Positions 1-13,215 are shown, counted from the stretch's first letter. The stretch: DNA of 64,000 nucleotides from Ophthalmolycus amberensis (GCA_024529925.1 JAFEUB010001482.1:113501-177500); one strand, 5' to 3'. Numbers and translations are program-made. The notes: a model not told the origin generated them from the letters alone.

Positions 1-75
1 TCCAACGATCCCTCACACTTCTCCCAGGAAGTGACCTCAGCAGGACGGGCGTCTCGGAGGCGGGGTTTTGAAGAT

Positions 76-99
76 GGGGGGGGGGGGGGGGGGGGGGGG
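76..99. repeat. poly(G) run, 24 bp
   Basis: Uninterrupted run of 24 G. It is the longest of about 26 G or C runs of roughly 10 bp or more in this window. It can form intramolecular G-quadruplex or triplex structures, and its length is prone to sequencing error. Confidence 0.95.
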
Positions 100-791
100 T
101 TGGTGGGGCGTCAGGGGTTGGAACCCCCCTTTGAGGTTCTCCCTCTAAGAACGTTGAGTCTTCAACAAACTTCCTGTGGGAGCAAACAGAAAAAAGAAAG
201 AACTTGAGCGAGGACACAAGAGGAACAGCTGCACTGCACACAAACACAGAGCTGAACAACCTCGGGGCCTTGTATCTTTTGCCTAAACGGGGCCGCTGAC
301 CCCCCAGAGCCCCCGCGTAGAGGGGCTCAATCTCCTCTTAGTGTGATCTCCTCAGTAACTCTGCTGTCATAACATCACAGCTAACACCAGCAGAGAGGCC
401 ATAAACAGAGCCAGATGTTACAGGCCCAAAGGAGTTTTACTTCCTAATATCAGTGTGAATACTATAAGACTGTGTACTGTTGTATTAATATGCCAATGTA
501 TCCATGTTTTGTTTGATTTTACTTTTGAATGTGTACATTTGCTGAAATATACACAAACATGATGTCAAAGTCTTGAGTTCATGATTATTCAGTTCTCGTG
601 TCGAAACCTCCGCCCACTCGCTTTGTTTAAACCAAATGCTAAACTTGTTTCCATAACAGAAACATAACATAACATGATGTCTGCAGCAAAGAAGAACACC
701 GCTCTGAACAGAAAGAGCATTCAAACCAGATTGGTAGACAGGTATCAGTGTGCAGGTGGACCGGCTTAAACAGACGGCGACCTCAGCTTCT

Positions 792-1190
792 GTGAGGCCA
801 AAGCTGAAGAGCCTTCAACCTGCATTCTCTCTAGTGTCCACCAGGGGGCGACTCCTCTGGTTGTATAGAAGTCTATGAGAAGATGACTCTACTTCTCTCT
901 TGATTTATTCCCTCAGTAAACATTGTAAACATGAGTTTATGGTCTCAATCTCTAGTTTCAAGTCTTCTTCAATACAGCATGATGTTCATTTAGTACATTA
1001 TGGTCCGTTTAGAGTCAAACAGACCATAAAGCAGGGGATGCTTTAGGGCGGGGCTTACTTTGATTGACAGGTCGCTACCTGAATCATATACGGACTCCTC
1101 GGAAGTCCAAATATGGTCACTCTAGTTCACTGGTTGTAAAAAAACAAGACGATGGGTGACGCCCGACAACACAAGTCCACTTCATGATCT
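792..1190 (+). repeat. Dispersed repeat with CTCF-like motif, copy 1
   Basis: First of four copies of a 350-470 bp interspersed repeat (others at 17345-17802, 29355-29823 and 34521-34870). All share a start resembling GTGAAGCCAAAGCTGAAG, then the CTCF-like motif, the block TTGTATAGAAGTCTATGAG, a block containing CAGCATGATGTTCAT, and a block ending GATTGACAGGT. This copy is about 400 bp and its 3' end is diverged or truncated. I recall similar sequence as a common repeat in percomorph fish but cannot name the family. No terminal inverted repeats or coding frame are evident, so it is probably non-autonomous. The 3' boundary is approximate. Confidence 0.85.
838..850 (+). promoter_or_regulatory. 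CTCF-like core motif in repeat copy 1
   Basis: CCACCAGGGGGCG matches the vertebrate CTCF core consensus CCASYAGRKGGCR at all 13 positions. It is identical in all four copies of the repeat. The motif match is seen directly; binding is inferred. Confidence 0.55.
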
Positions 1191-1493
1191 CAACCTACAA
1201 AATCATTTACAGCCGTCTTGGTAACGCTTGTTTTTTTTCCTTAGAGGCTTCTCAGGCGTCATACCATTCGTTATGGTTGCTTGTAACTTTTTTTCCACCC
1301 AAAATTCTTCTTTTTAAAACTTTCAGCATCTGCCTGAAGCTCGTCTCGGCTCTCGAGAGACTCATTCATGCAGCACAGCCGCTCTGTCGTTAGCTCACCT
1401 CTCCAACTGTACTGTCATCTTAGAACCGTCCTCCCCGTAGAAAAGGAAACATGAGATGAACTTCCCGTAAATCCAGTTTTGCAAGTACAGCAA

Positions 1494-1515
1494 ACACACA
1501 CACACACACACACAC
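1494..1515. repeat. (CA)n microsatellite
   Basis: About 11 uninterrupted CA dinucleotides. The reverse-strand frame through it gives only a VCVC artefact. Confidence 0.95.
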
Positions 1516-1633
1516 GTTGTCTCTGATGACCAGTGGTGACTAATGGCAAGTGGTTCATTGATTTTCTGTAACTAAGCTCACCTCCTACACACATAAACCT
1601 AGACCCTCCTGGTACACAAATGAGGATTTGAGA

Positions 1634-1747
1634 GGGGGGGGGGGGCTGTGACAGAGCCATTCCTCACATCCTGAGCAATAGCTAAAGCCCGTCCAGCTCG
1701 CTGACTCACAGCACAGCAGATGAGCTGCATTGCTTCCCCCCCCCCCC
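1634..1747. repeat. G12 run and C12 run 90 bp apart
   Basis: G12 at 1634-1645 and C12 at 1736-1747. Opposite-strand homopolymers this close could pair as a 12-bp stem in single-stranded DNA or RNA. Confidence 0.9.
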
Positions 1748-2118
1748 TCTCTGAATGAGGCAGCTGACTGCAGCTGCTGTGAGCTCAACGCCACCGCTGA
1801 CTCCCGCCGCGGCTTCATGAAGCCACGAAGGCCCGTAAACACTTAACAACCGCGGCCTTCTGCAAATCAAGAGGAGCGGAGGCTACGGACAGCATGCGTG
1901 GCCGGTCGGTGGAGAAGGCTGATGGACGACGTGCTAAGACGACACCGGGTCTCCGTCACCGGGAAGTGGCTGCCTGGCGCAGTAAAGAGAGAGTGATGTC
2001 ACCTCTGTTTGAGAATGACTCGGCTCCATTACGCACAAACCGCTGACCACTTCCTCCCACATCAGTCCCAGTGCGGACAGGCCACAGCTGTTTCTCTTGT
2101 CAACAATCACCAGCGTCA

Positions 2119-2205
2119 ATAGGGCTGGGAGATAAGGTCCAAATCGATATCACACTCTTAATAAAAAGGTTTTTTTTCCACAGCTTCGATGCTTCTTGTT
2201 ATAGA
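2119..2205. mobile_element. Probable hAT-type MITE fragment
   Basis: Begins AGGGCTGGGAGAT and continues with ATCGATATCAC. This resembles the end of a widespread fish repeat with a consensus like AGGGCTGGGCGATAT, which I recall as a non-autonomous hAT-type element. Only one end is recognisable. Family assignment is from memory. Confidence 0.4.
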
Positions 2206-2212
2206 TTCGAAA

Positions 2213-2330
2213 GGCTGCGTTCACACCAAATCATGCGATGCGGCGATTAGCTGCAGGGTGTGTGCGCCGGTGTGGAACTGTCACTTAAATGGCTCATTTG
2301 TGTTATGTCATGTTGTGAAGCTTACCCCCC
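2213..2330. mobile_element. Probable non-autonomous DNA transposon fragment
   Basis: Starts GGCTGCGTTCACACCAAAT, resembling the terminus of a common fish element whose ends read GGCTGCGTTCACACC. The interior has GTGTGGAACTGTCAC and GGCTCATTTGTGTTATG. The opposite terminus was not found, so it is truncated or degraded. It directly abuts the preceding fragment. Confidence 0.35.
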
Positions 2331-3589
2331 CAATGTAGCACAAGTAGACATCCTATTGCACAATTACTGTTTTCCGTCAGAGCGTTTTTTATGATCTTGA
2401 CATTTCCAACCACACTTGAAGGCATCTTCATTCATTTCACAAGCAGTTAGACACAGTTCACAAACAGAGTGACTGTTCATTGTTGCAGGAAAACACGCCA
2501 ACAAATTCCCCAGAGGATCGCTCCAACAAGCGTCCACGTAGTCAGCTGGTGCACACTCCTGGGCAGGTTGGGTGCTTGAGTTTCGTTTGTTGCCCTCATA
2601 GTTGGTTTTTAAACTTTCCTGTACCTGGGTTCTTTTCATGCCTTCCTATGGGTCTTAAAAAGAAACATCTGAATCAGCAGCTCAGACTTCTCTAGTACAA
2701 AGTCATCTAAGATAATCAATTTAAGCTCTTCAGCACAGGTTTTTCATCTAAATTAGCTTGAAATCATGAAGTAGGACATGATCACAGGATATGATCACAC
2801 CATGATTACCTCCACTGAAAGTTGATACGAAATGATTTCCCATCCCAGAGAACCAAAGTCTTAAAAACAGCATGCAGACTGGATAAGCAACACGATGACC
2901 AGCTGCTGGCGCAGAGGTTGGGCAGATTAGAGCAGATTCAGTTAAAGAGGGAACACTCGGTGGCCTTGTGTCGTCCGTTGGCCGTGAAAGCTAACAGCTA
3001 ACCATGAGGCTGAGACGTTATGTTGTTTTGATCCCCCAAGAGTAGGTTCCAATATGGATCTCAGCGCATGAGATCAGCTGGTGGGATTGCTATCAAGCTC
3101 TGTAACTTCAGCTGCCGGGGCGATTAGACTGGGTGCTCGTATAACGCATGGGAGATGAAGGATGATGTTGCCGTGATTGTTTCACAGCCACACTGCGATC
3201 ATTGTGCCCCAGCGTCAGCGGCGTCCTATCATTTCTAATCTCATTTTCTAGAAATAGTCCCGCAGAGAGGCCCCCTCATCCCATCCTAATAGTTTTGAGG
3301 TGAGCCCCATTAACCAAATGAGCTTTTCTGGAGCACAACATTCCTATTATTAACAACACTCATACGATCCCTCATGTCCTCTGAACGTGCACCGTGCGCT
3401 TCCCCCAGCAGACTGCATGCACCGCCCGGGCAACATCACACTTTTAGGATATTCAACCTCCCCAGAGCAAATTTTGGCAAACTCCTTCCCTTCCAGAAAT
3501 TACCCGTAAACCCCGTAAACAGATACATCCCACGCAGACTGACACACCGCATTCCCATCTCCACTCCCACCACGCAGGATATTTCCCTG
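2331..3589. other. Non-coding stretch, no gene seen
   Basis: Mixed-composition unique sequence with a near-duplicated phrase around 2778-2805 (ATGATCACAGG / ATGATCACACC). No convincing exon, RNA gene or transposon end. Confidence 0.45.
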
Positions 3590-3790
3590 GAGGCCTTGCA
3601 GCGCTCACTGGCTTGTGGTGGTGATCAATGGCCCCTGGCCGCGGGCGTCAGGGGGGCCCTGGGCTCCGAGAATGGAGGTATTAATAATGCAAGGTCCAGG
3701 CCCGTCATATTCTCCATTAGCTCGGAGGAGGCGGGAGGCCCAGCGGCTGATTGATTAGTAATTAGATTAATTGCAGTCTTTTAGAAAAGG
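3590..3790. promoter_or_regulatory. Candidate conserved non-coding enhancer block
   Basis: A GC-rich part (about 3620-3745) passes abruptly into a homeodomain-site-rich tail. TGATTGAT at 3748-3755 matches the PBX/HOX composite consensus TGATTDAT, TAATTA follows at 3759-3764, and an overlapping ATTAATTG lies just after. This dense packing is typical of developmental enhancers. Conservation itself cannot be tested here. The + frame from 3374 to 3754 runs through it but resembles no protein. Confidence 0.35.
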
Positions 3791-4167
3791 AGGAGAACGT
3801 AATAGACTTGAAGCCCGCGCGGCTGACAAATATCCACCGAGGCTATTTATAAAAAATTTAAAAAATACTTCTCAGATTAGGAATCTCTCGTCTGGTCTCC
3901 TCTGAGATGAGATGAGGGTACAATTCAGGACAGAGAAGCCAGAGTCTGTGTAATAAACAAGAATTCAATCAAAGTCCAACCCACTGTATAATAAAGCTGT
4001 GCTTACTTTCTACATATTACTTTCAAACTGTCTAATAAATTGCTCAATTCTCTGCTGGCCTCTCTCTACAATGCACTAGCGTACAAAGGAAAACAACTCC
4101 GCTGCACCGCCCACACTGCTAACCGAAGAAGACACTCGGGTTATTTGCCGTTTTCATTCGAGACAAT

Positions 4168-4185
4168 CCCCCCCCCCCCCCCCCC
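4168..4185. repeat. poly(C) run, 18 bp
   Basis: Uninterrupted C18. Confidence 0.95.
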
Positions 4186-4689
4186 AATCGCACAGTTGTG
4201 TCTTGTTAGCCGTCGCTATCTGGGAAACATGACATGATAAGGCCCACTGCTCTCCAGTTTTCATGTAATGCGTGTAATGATAGTGTTGCTGAACACAAGC
4301 GTTCGCTAAAGGGTGCAGAGGTGTGGGAGATGGAGTTCAGACCTAATCTCCCCCGTGGCCCTTTTGGAGATGAAACTAATAAAACGCACATCAAAGCTGT
4401 GGCACACACGTTGGGAGTCTGAGCGGGAAACTAAAAAGGTAAAGCTGCTGAATGCATCTGCAAAAATATTCATCAATATCTTCTCTTCCACAAAACGGGC
4501 TTCCTGCTAAACCTCAAATGTTGTTTAGGACACTATAGTTCTTCTAAAAATGAGTTCGGAATGAAATTAGATCGTCAGTATTCCGAACTGATACTTGATT
4601 AAAAATCAATTAGTGCAATTGTATAACCTCCAACATAATAAATGTGATGCATGTTTTTGTTCGAGGACACGTTTATTGTGGAATTGATG

Positions 4690-5085
4690 GGACTAAAGCC
4701 GCAGTCTGTGGGTAGTGGCTCTACTTAATTTCAATTACCAAAGCACGAGTCTCTTGGTCAAAACGTGTTTTGGAACATGTCCAGCCTGATATCGAAAAGA
4801 TTGGAGAACACTCAATTAAAACTGGCATTAGGCTCGGAAATAAGGTTCATCCCAGCGCTGTATCAACACCGCTGCTGCAATTATTCCTGTCAAAATCACG
4901 TCTCCGTTCACAGGCACGGGTGTTTGTTTGCCGAGTACATTGGTGTGGCCGCTCTAATTACATAAATAGCCTCACACTATTGAGGGGATGAAGCCTTCCA
5001 AATTGGGGGCTGCGTTGTTTGTCTCGGCATGCTTGTCTCGACGATGGCGAGTCGTATCCTGGTCTGCTGGCTCTCGCCAACCTCT
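4690..5085. promoter_or_regulatory. Candidate conserved non-coding block (weak)
   Basis: Unique, low-CpG sequence with several AT-rich homeodomain-type cores (CTTAATTTCAATTACC near 4723, CTCAATTAAAAC near 4810, CTAATTACATAAATAG near 4954). Two overlapping + frames cover 4765-4991 but neither resembles a protein. It ends at the G19 run. Assignment rests on texture only. Confidence 0.2.
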
Positions 5086-5090
5086 CGGGT

Positions 5091-5109
5091 GGGGGGGGGG
5101 GGGGGGGGG
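5091..5109. repeat. poly(G) run, 19 bp
   Basis: Uninterrupted G19. Confidence 0.95.
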
Positions 5110-5240
5110 ATGGGCTTGTCCCAGCGCCCCATTGGTATGTTTAGTGCAACAACCGTGCCACTTTCGATTTCTGGAAAGTAATGATTCATTTCTGAGAAGC
5201 CTGTAGAAGACTTTGGCCCAACTGCAATAATTACAAGAAT

Positions 5241-7572
5241 GCAGCCCGTTGTCAATGTCACATCTCTGACACGATGTCGTGATCCCGCCAATTTAGGGCT
5301 TCGCCAACATGGGGCCTGGTTTTTTGGACGACTTATTGCATGTCATGAATCATAAGGAGACTGGTCCTTATCACCATCTTTGACAGGGAGATGGGTCTTA
5401 ATGCTTACTTGTCAGAAATGAGCTCTTGAAGGGGCTGTCAGGATGGAGTGGAATATTAGAGCCGTTAATTATTCTGCGTTTCCATCCTGCTGGGAGGCAG
5501 TTCAGAGTCAGTCCCTCATATCTGACAAAACTCCTCTCGGCTCGGCTCCACTGCTGCTGCTGCAGCGAATGTCTAAAGATGGAGCTTTGTTGGACTGCCA
5601 ACACTGAAATATGTTGGCACATCATCCCCAGAGGACAATAGAGCGAACACATTTCATCCAGCATTCAGAAACTGTCAAGGGTTGCCGTTGGCCTTCAGAT
5701 GCCTTCAGGACTTCGATCGGAGACACAAAAACGTCAGGAAGTAAAATATCATCGAACTTTGAGAATCTGACCAAAATCCTGAAACCCCCCCCAAAGAAAC
5801 AAACTCAAACCCCGTTATGTTGATAATTCTGAGAGAAAGCAGATGTGATTGCCCAAATATGTCGTCCATGTCACCTTTGGATTGGTCCCAATGCTGAATT
5901 CTGAGAGAAGTAAAGACATGTACCCAACTGAAGGTAATGCCAAATAAGCAGACATGCACCCTGTGTCCACCCGATACCTCGCAAGAATCACGGGATCACG
6001 TGACACACGAAAATCCATCTCGTCAGGCTTCAAGAAATGTGTTTTTTGGGCGGCGAGCCAGTGCACGAACCAATCTTCATCCTGTGAGGATCGACTGGCA
6101 GCTTCGGACGGAGCTCAGGTGTGTGTGAGACGACACGGAGAGGCGACCGTTGGTTCAAAACAACAATGGCGGCTCCTCAAGGAGGTTGGCGTGGATGCTG
6201 CTATGGCATCAATTATACCAGGACTGGAGAGTATTTCCTCATTGAAAGAAGAGCAAAGAACTGCCACTGAAGGCTTTTCATAATGGAAAAAGACGTTTTT
6301 GCTCCCAACTCCCTTTGACAGATGGTTCAGCCAATCATCTGCCGAGGGTTTAAAGTGTCTGCCCTTTTTCCAATTCCCAATGACGGCTTCTCAGATCGTT
6401 CAGGTGGGTCAGGGTTAGGGGCCGGTACTGCTGTAAGGTTTCTCTATCGTCACTGAGAGACAAATAAAGATGACTTCTGGACTATAATCTCTTCATGTTG
6501 TAATTACTAAAAAGACAAATAACAAAATGCAAGATCCTATTATGCAGATTAATATTTGTGTTTTTGCATTCAGTTCAGTCAGTCTTTGTCTGTACCTGCT
6601 TTCTCTCCTCCTCCTCCTCCTCCCAGCCCCTGTGGCTCACTGCAGTGGCGACATGCTGTGTTAAGTGAAAGCGACCCTGACTCGTCCTTTTTCCAAACCG
6701 CTCTGGCTGGTGCCCCATTGTTTTCCCCTCCGCCGGCGGTTGACAACTGGCCTTTTCAGCCGCGGCGCTCTGCGGCGTGAACTCTGGCCTCGCGGTGTCG
6801 GCCTCTCGCCTCTGTCTCTCCGCCAACACGGGGGCCAGGTCCAAAGCCACACAGGGGGGGGAGGGAAAAAAAAGTGCACACTTGCACCTTTTTCTTCCTG
6901 CGGCATTGGTTTTGAATTGCAGCAGAAATTGTCCTGGCGCAAACTGTTCTAGAATAAATGGAGGCAGTCCTCAAGAGGTTAAAATAAACCTACTTTTGGT
7001 TTGGTTGCGTCGCGCAAGTTAAACTCCTGCATAATATTGTTTACAGTTAAAAAGGGGTCTAAAATTTGAAATTCAATGAAGATGCAAACGATTTCCAAGC
7101 AATCTTCCCTTGAACGTGCTCTGCAAACTCTGACAGATGAAGGCACAATCGCTAACCTAATAGATGAGCTGCAGCCGCGGCGCAGACAACACGATTAGAT
7201 TGTGTTCATACTTGAATCCTTTATCAAAAAGCTGTGATATTCCACGAAAACAAAAACGCTTGTACCTGCAGTGTTTCAACAGAGGTGGGCTGCTCTTATC
7301 ATCCTCACTGAATAGGACTGGGGCCCACAATGTAATAGCCCGGCAGCGTGCTCATAAATCACCTGAAGAGGCTGCATGCCACATGCACTGACACTCCCAA
7401 TCTGCCAACCTGTGTCTTTATTAAAGCGCACATTATACTGAAGGGTGCCTTTTCTCCCCACAGTCGCTCGGCTATAAACACCTCAGCTCGTATGTATTTA
7501 TGCAAACACAAGCATACAAATACTTTCCTCTGCAGGCACAAATACATTTATCTGAGCTTCTATATTCAGAAA

Positions 7573-7580
<8 letters not shown>
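5241..7580. other. Non-coding stretch, no gene seen
   Basis: Contains a (TCC)n-like pyrimidine tract near 6604-6625 and a CpG-richer patch at about 6720-6850. That patch opens several short frames on both strands, as expected for high GC. No splice-bounded exon or transposon end was identified. Confidence 0.45.

Positions 7581-7606
<26 letters not shown>
7581..7606. repeat. (TG)13 microsatellite
   Basis: About 13 uninterrupted GT dinucleotides, preceded by a short ATATAT stretch. Confidence 0.95.
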
Positions 7607-10600
7607 CTCACTGAGAGAGTCAGACAGAGACTGCTATTGTTTTTATATCTCGTCTCCCTCCGTCTTCACAATTACAGCAATTGTCTCCCTCCCACTGAGA
7701 GTGACGCATCAGTTTGGATGTATGAATGTCTATCCAGATTTGATTTGCCTTCATGAATCTCTTGCTGTTATTGGTTATATGATAACAGAGTGTGATGGTG
7801 CCACCATCGCGATCCAAAATCGATTAGAATGAGCTTTCTCTTTTGACCTTCGAGATTCTGGAGCAGCCAGCAGATATCTGGGGCCCGGACTTCCTTTCCC
7901 GTCGTTTTATTAACACTCCGATGAGCGACTTGAGATACGAGACTAAAGTCGGACCTGAGCGACGACGTCCACGACTGGCTTGTTTCACGAGTAGCCAGTT
8001 TACAAGCTAATTTAAAACCAATAAAAAGCGAAATCATCGTCAGACGATAGCCGGTGTGTTCCCAAATTGCATTTGGGAACGATGGGTTCCGCCTCTTTCG
8101 CTCTCCACACGGACTGCGTCACCAAAGCCTGTTCCAATGTGATTAGCCGCTACTACTCGAGCTACAGTCGTAAACCACAATGCTTCCGAAGCCAGAATCT
8201 TGTCCCGCTTTCGCCGTTTTGGAGGTTCCACTTTTCGAGACACCATGGCCCCCGCCAGGATCGGAGACGAGGGAGGAACAACAGAACTGGGAAACCCTAC
8301 TACCCACCTCTATTTGTCGGTGTGTTGGGTTTGTTTGCCTTCTCGCCGTCCTTCCAGTAACTTTGACAGCTCAATTGGAAAATGTCGAAAAGCTAAACGT
8401 GATGTGAGCTGACAAGGAAACGGCAATGAAGTGAGATGTGGCAGTCGCCCGCGCGTGTTGACAGAGAGCAAACAATCAGCCCTTCAGTTTGTTCAAACTA
8501 AGCCTCCTTGGTATGCTCAACGCAGCCGCCGAGCGCTCAATCAGTTCACCCTGTGCTGCATTTCCCGGGGACCCTTTGGCGAGATCTCTGGCCTAATTAA
8601 CTCCGTGTGAGGTCAAAACTTAGAGATAAACTTCTTCTCCGTGCTGGAAAGGGCTTTGAGCAAGGCACCGAAAGAACAAATGGTCCTGGAGAAGCTGCCC
8701 TCAGCTGATGTGCTTGTTAAGGTTAGCTCAAAACAGCTAAAGTCTGCATTGTTTTTTCAGACAATATTTGGGAAGACACCATAAATAAACAGCTATGCCT
8801 TGGGTGTGCTTTTGTCCCGGCCTTTGAAGCGTACATACTTTAAACTTGTACTGAATTACAGCTCTCTTACAAAAACAATACATGCTGTATGCGATATGTG
8901 CTTTGCAGAATACACACATATGTATATGCACATATACAAGGATAGAAAAAGAGAAGACGCCCCTGAGCTCTATGGGAGCATCCAGAGACCCTTCAGACTA
9001 ATTACAGAAAGATCTTCCTCTGTCTCTCTTTGACGTTACAAGGTCAATCTCTACGTGCTTTGCTCCCATTAGATTGAATTAATGGCTCCTGTAATCACAC
9101 TGTTATTGTCAGTGTATTGTTTAGCTCAGCATGAAAAGCGGTACTCATCAACTGTTGCAAGGTCTTTTGTGCCATTGGACCAAAGGATTTGAAGTCCGCA
9201 TGCGAGGACAAATCTCTGCCTGTTATCTGAGCGATACGACTCTCTGTGTCAGCTGGTGGCATTCTGCAGGCTGCCAAGCAACATCGTGCAAATCACAAAC
9301 AGGAGAAACACAAACTCCCTTTCCCCCGCCTCAGAACAAGAAGCTGTTATAAAGCAAAGCGTTGAGGACGGGGATTGAACAGAGGGCTGTTCGTTGGAGG
9401 TTTTTGGTCTCCAGACTCCCGTTGCTGTAATCTGACCAGTGGCAGCCGTCCAAGGCGATCTCTGAGGACCGCCCTCATCCTCAGAGCTGCTGATGGGGAT
9501 CTCTCCGGCCACTGAGACTGAATCTGTATCCAGTTTATGAAGTTATTTTTCCTCCCACACCTAACTCCTAACTTGTTTTCTTATCGGTGTGAACTGCAAA
9601 AACCTGTGAGACATTTCTGAACCGGACCGTGCGATTAAAATGGTCCCAAAGTGGATCCTGAGGGACGCAGCTTACACACGACAAACATTTGACGACTCAC
9701 GTTTAAATATAGGAAAGTTGACTACAACTGCAGCCGGTGTTGGAATGGAAACAAGATGCAACCACAAAAACAAAGTTCCCTCAGAGCGTTTACTCATTTT
9801 TGGAGCGTTTTCCAACAAAAGTCTGCAACACGAGTGAATATCTGCTGGTTACTCACATACGGCCTGAAATGAACTTGTCTTCTCAGGAAGCTCAGTTAGG
9901 TGTAGGCAACCAAAACGAGTTAGGTTCAGGAACACCTTGTCGTTTGGGTTAAAATAACCGAGGACGTGGCGTCTCATGGCTCATTCTTTTTTCGTAGGTT
10001 TTGTTACGGATGCTGGAAGACACCGGTGGTACATTTGCATCATTGCCAGTGTGAATAGTTCTGTTCTTTTGTATTTTTGTGTTGTTTTTGTTGTTGTCAC
10101 GCCTCCGGTGTGCAGAAACGTCTCTTAACCGCTGCTTTCAGAGGTGTTTAAGGAGGCACGTGTTTACTATCATACAGGTGAGCAGAAGAGTGATATTAAA
10201 ATGTGCTTTACAGATGTGGCATCGTGTGTTATCGTGGCTCTGCGGCCTCTTTAATCGGGGTGGCCGATGACGGCTGCAGTCGATATGGTTTTGCACCCTC
10301 GAGTGCAGATGTGAGCGGTGATCTTGCGTCCTCCCCCTCTCCGGTGTCTCAGTCCCACCTGTCCCCACCTCACCCGTCCTGTAAGAAACCGGTCAGCCGC
10401 GGATGAGCGGAGGGAGCTCCCGCTGCACACGCTTTATATGTTGACAGTACGGATCAAACACGGTCTCACAGCCGCCGTCTGTTATCTTGTCGGACGCGAA
10501 GGAGAGCGAGGCAGACAGGTAATCCAGGATTACCTCCGCCCGACGTGTCGTTTCCGTGGACGTGTTTGTTCCTGCTCTTTTATGTGAAACATTCGGGGTG

Positions 10601-12564
10601 CCGGCCCCCCCCGTCTGCTCCCGACTCTCTGTGGACCGGCACAGACGACGAGATAATGAGCTCCCGTTGCCGTGTCAACGCAGGCCCCCGTTTTCCCGAC
10701 GACCACGCGCTTTAGTTTCCCCGTTGTGCAGAGCTCCTCAGTAAACACAGCATCTGGGCAGTAGATTGAGACTTCATATGGTCTTTAAATCCCTCCAACA
10801 GACGGCCACGAGGCAGACTGCTGGTGGATGGGGCGCTTTCCCTAAAAGACACACTCACTCAAGAATATTTACATATTTCAAAGTTAATGAAGGCCAAAGT
10901 TCACATATGGTGTAAATGCAAGAGGCTGGTAATAAGTGCAGTGTGCAGATACTGTCCTTCATGTCTGACGCAGCAGACAGACGCACTTTGCTCAGCCTTG
11001 GTGACTCACTGAAGCCGTTTAATGAGAAGAAACAAGGTGATATTTCAATGCGCTTTATTCTTAAAATTGCCATAAAATGAGCCTTTAGGTGGAGCGCTTC
11101 AGCTCCCTGGAAATTACACGACACTAGTCGTGATAAAAGGCTCTAAAAACAGAGGCGTGGACATTATAAATAAATGTATCTTATGTTTCATTTTCTTTTC
11201 TGTTTACGACTCAAAGGTTCATCCTCCTCTTCCTTTAGTGGATATACTCTGTGTCACTTGTGTGCTGCCTTTATGGCCAGAAATTCAACACAAAAAAAGG
11301 AGCTTTTTCATCTCAAAGAGCATCCTGGTTGAATAAAAGGTCAAGCAGGAAAGAATCTACTGCAATACGAGTTCACGGTCTATCGGCCACTCAAACAGCC
11401 CGTGTGTCCATCACGCTATCGGCAGAGACCTCAGTGTTAAAACGCATTACACATTTCAGTTCTTTTGGTTTGGTTAAACCCTGTGTATGAAATATGTGTG
11501 TAACTTCAGGTGAGGTGATTTATTGTGTGTCAGCTTCAGATAAGAGATATTTGTGACTGTGTACAATCATATACACAAAGACACATTGACGTTATATGTG
11601 AATGTGAACTACTTTTATCTGGTAATTTATTCATTCATCTCAGTTTTCTAACTTATTATTTGCCTTTTACAGGTCAACAAATATCACCTTTCATTCACTT
11701 TATCTCCGTTTCTGTTGCTTTTATGTCCTCAGGCCTCCTTGTGGGTCACAGTGGAGAGAAGAAAAGTCTGGGTCTATAAGTCCAACGGTGGAAGTTTGAG
11801 ACATTTATTTAACAATTGTTAACGAGATGAATCTCACAATCACATTGTCCTCTGCGTTTAAAGCAGTTTTCACATTATCCCGGGTGTCTTACAGTCATCT
11901 CACTTCTGTGACTGTAGGAAATGAGGAGGATTAAACCTGCTGGTGAGCTCAAAGTGTCTTCCTCTACAGCGGAGGAAGACTAAAGACGGAAATGATAAAC
12001 GTTGATGCTACTTACTGAGCGGCCGCAGGTTGAAAGAGCAAAAGCGTGTTTTAGTCCAAACGTCTGCATCCGCGAGACGCAGCCTCGTCCGTGCATCTCC
12101 TTTAGAGCGCCTCGCTCTCTTTTACTCAATAAAGGTGTTTGAGGAAGGGCCGCATTCCAACATGCTGTATGTCTCCATGTGCACGGTGACATTTCCTGTA
12201 GGGCGGCATTCTCCCCCCCACCTGAGTGTCTCTGTGGTGTGTGTGTGACAGGAGAGTGTTGAGAGACACAGACACACACACATCACTTCGGTCTCTGTTT
12301 TGTTCACCAGCTCGCTATTATCGCGCTCTGAAAGCGACGCTGATTTCCTGTTCGTCTGCAGCAGAACGGACTCACATCTCTGGTCTGAACTACATCTTCA
12401 AACAATCATTGATTGTATTTCCAGCTGCTTTATTGATAAATGTGAATTCTAACAGTTGTGTTTCTCCCTCAGTATTTACGGACATCAATACGGATTCAGT
12501 TTCACTCAAACGGCTTTTTTTTGGTTTTTGTGAAGACAAGATGCAAAATCAGACGTGATGTTCT
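7607..12564. other. Mostly unique non-coding stretch
   Basis: No recognisable gene. It contains a short perfect hairpin (8058-8080). A segment at about 8000-8290 is CpG-rich and could be part of a dispersed repeat. A TA/CA-rich spot lies near 8912-8936. Frames up to 110 codons exist on both strands but are shadowed by equally long frames opposite and match nothing I know. Confidence 0.4.
8058..8080. repeat. Perfect 10-bp inverted repeat, 3-nt loop
   Basis: GTTCCCAAAT (8058-8067) and ATTTGGGAAC (8071-8080) are exact reverse complements separated by TGC. Confidence 0.9.
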
Positions 12565-12576
12565 GGGGGGGGGGGG
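12565..12576. repeat. poly(G) run, 12 bp
   Basis: Uninterrupted G12. A C10 run follows about 300 bp later at 12875-12884. Confidence 0.95.
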
Positions 12577-13215
12577 CGCTAATGGCTCTCCAAGTTCGTC
12601 GGAGCTGCCATTTGTCCGCCACGAGGATCACTCTCTTTTCCATCGTCAATCTCCTCACCGTCAGAGGGGGAGTAAAGCACAGACGTGTCCCAGAATCAAA
12701 ACACTTAAGCTTTCAACTTCCAGGTACGGGGCAGGAAGTGCATCGTGATGAGGAAGGGATGCTGAAGTGGAGAGAACTTGAGCATTTTCAACACAACAGA
12801 AGAGAATGAGATGCGGCTGAAACACCACAGAAAGCAAGAGACGGCTGTTTCGTTTTCGGTGGTCTATGAAATAACCCCCCCCCCTCTCGCTACCTTAAGT
12901 GATTCTTATTGAAGCCTTGCAAACGGCATCCAAACAGGAAACATTAAGTCTCTGGAGGCGAGAGTAAGCGATTCTGCCTCCGTGAGCGGGGGGAGAACAG
13001 GGTGAGGTGAGGTGGGTGAATATAAAGCAGGAGCAGAGAAAAAATGAAAAATGAAAACACAGTTTGGGAGCGACGGCGTTGAAGGGAACAGCTGAAAGAG
13101 GTGGCGGGGCCCCAGGTGAGCCCTGTGGAGGGGCCTTTCACGGCCCTGTAGGCCGACTGGGTCAGCTGACAGACTCGCTGCCAAGAGAAACCCACAACGG
13201 AAAGAACCGCCCCCC

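Larger units (their letters stand above)
1191..2118. other. Non-coding stretch, no gene seen
   Basis: Open frames are short and compositionally unconvincing. Apart from the CA repeat and the G12 and C12 runs listed separately, I see no structure worth naming. Confidence 0.5.
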
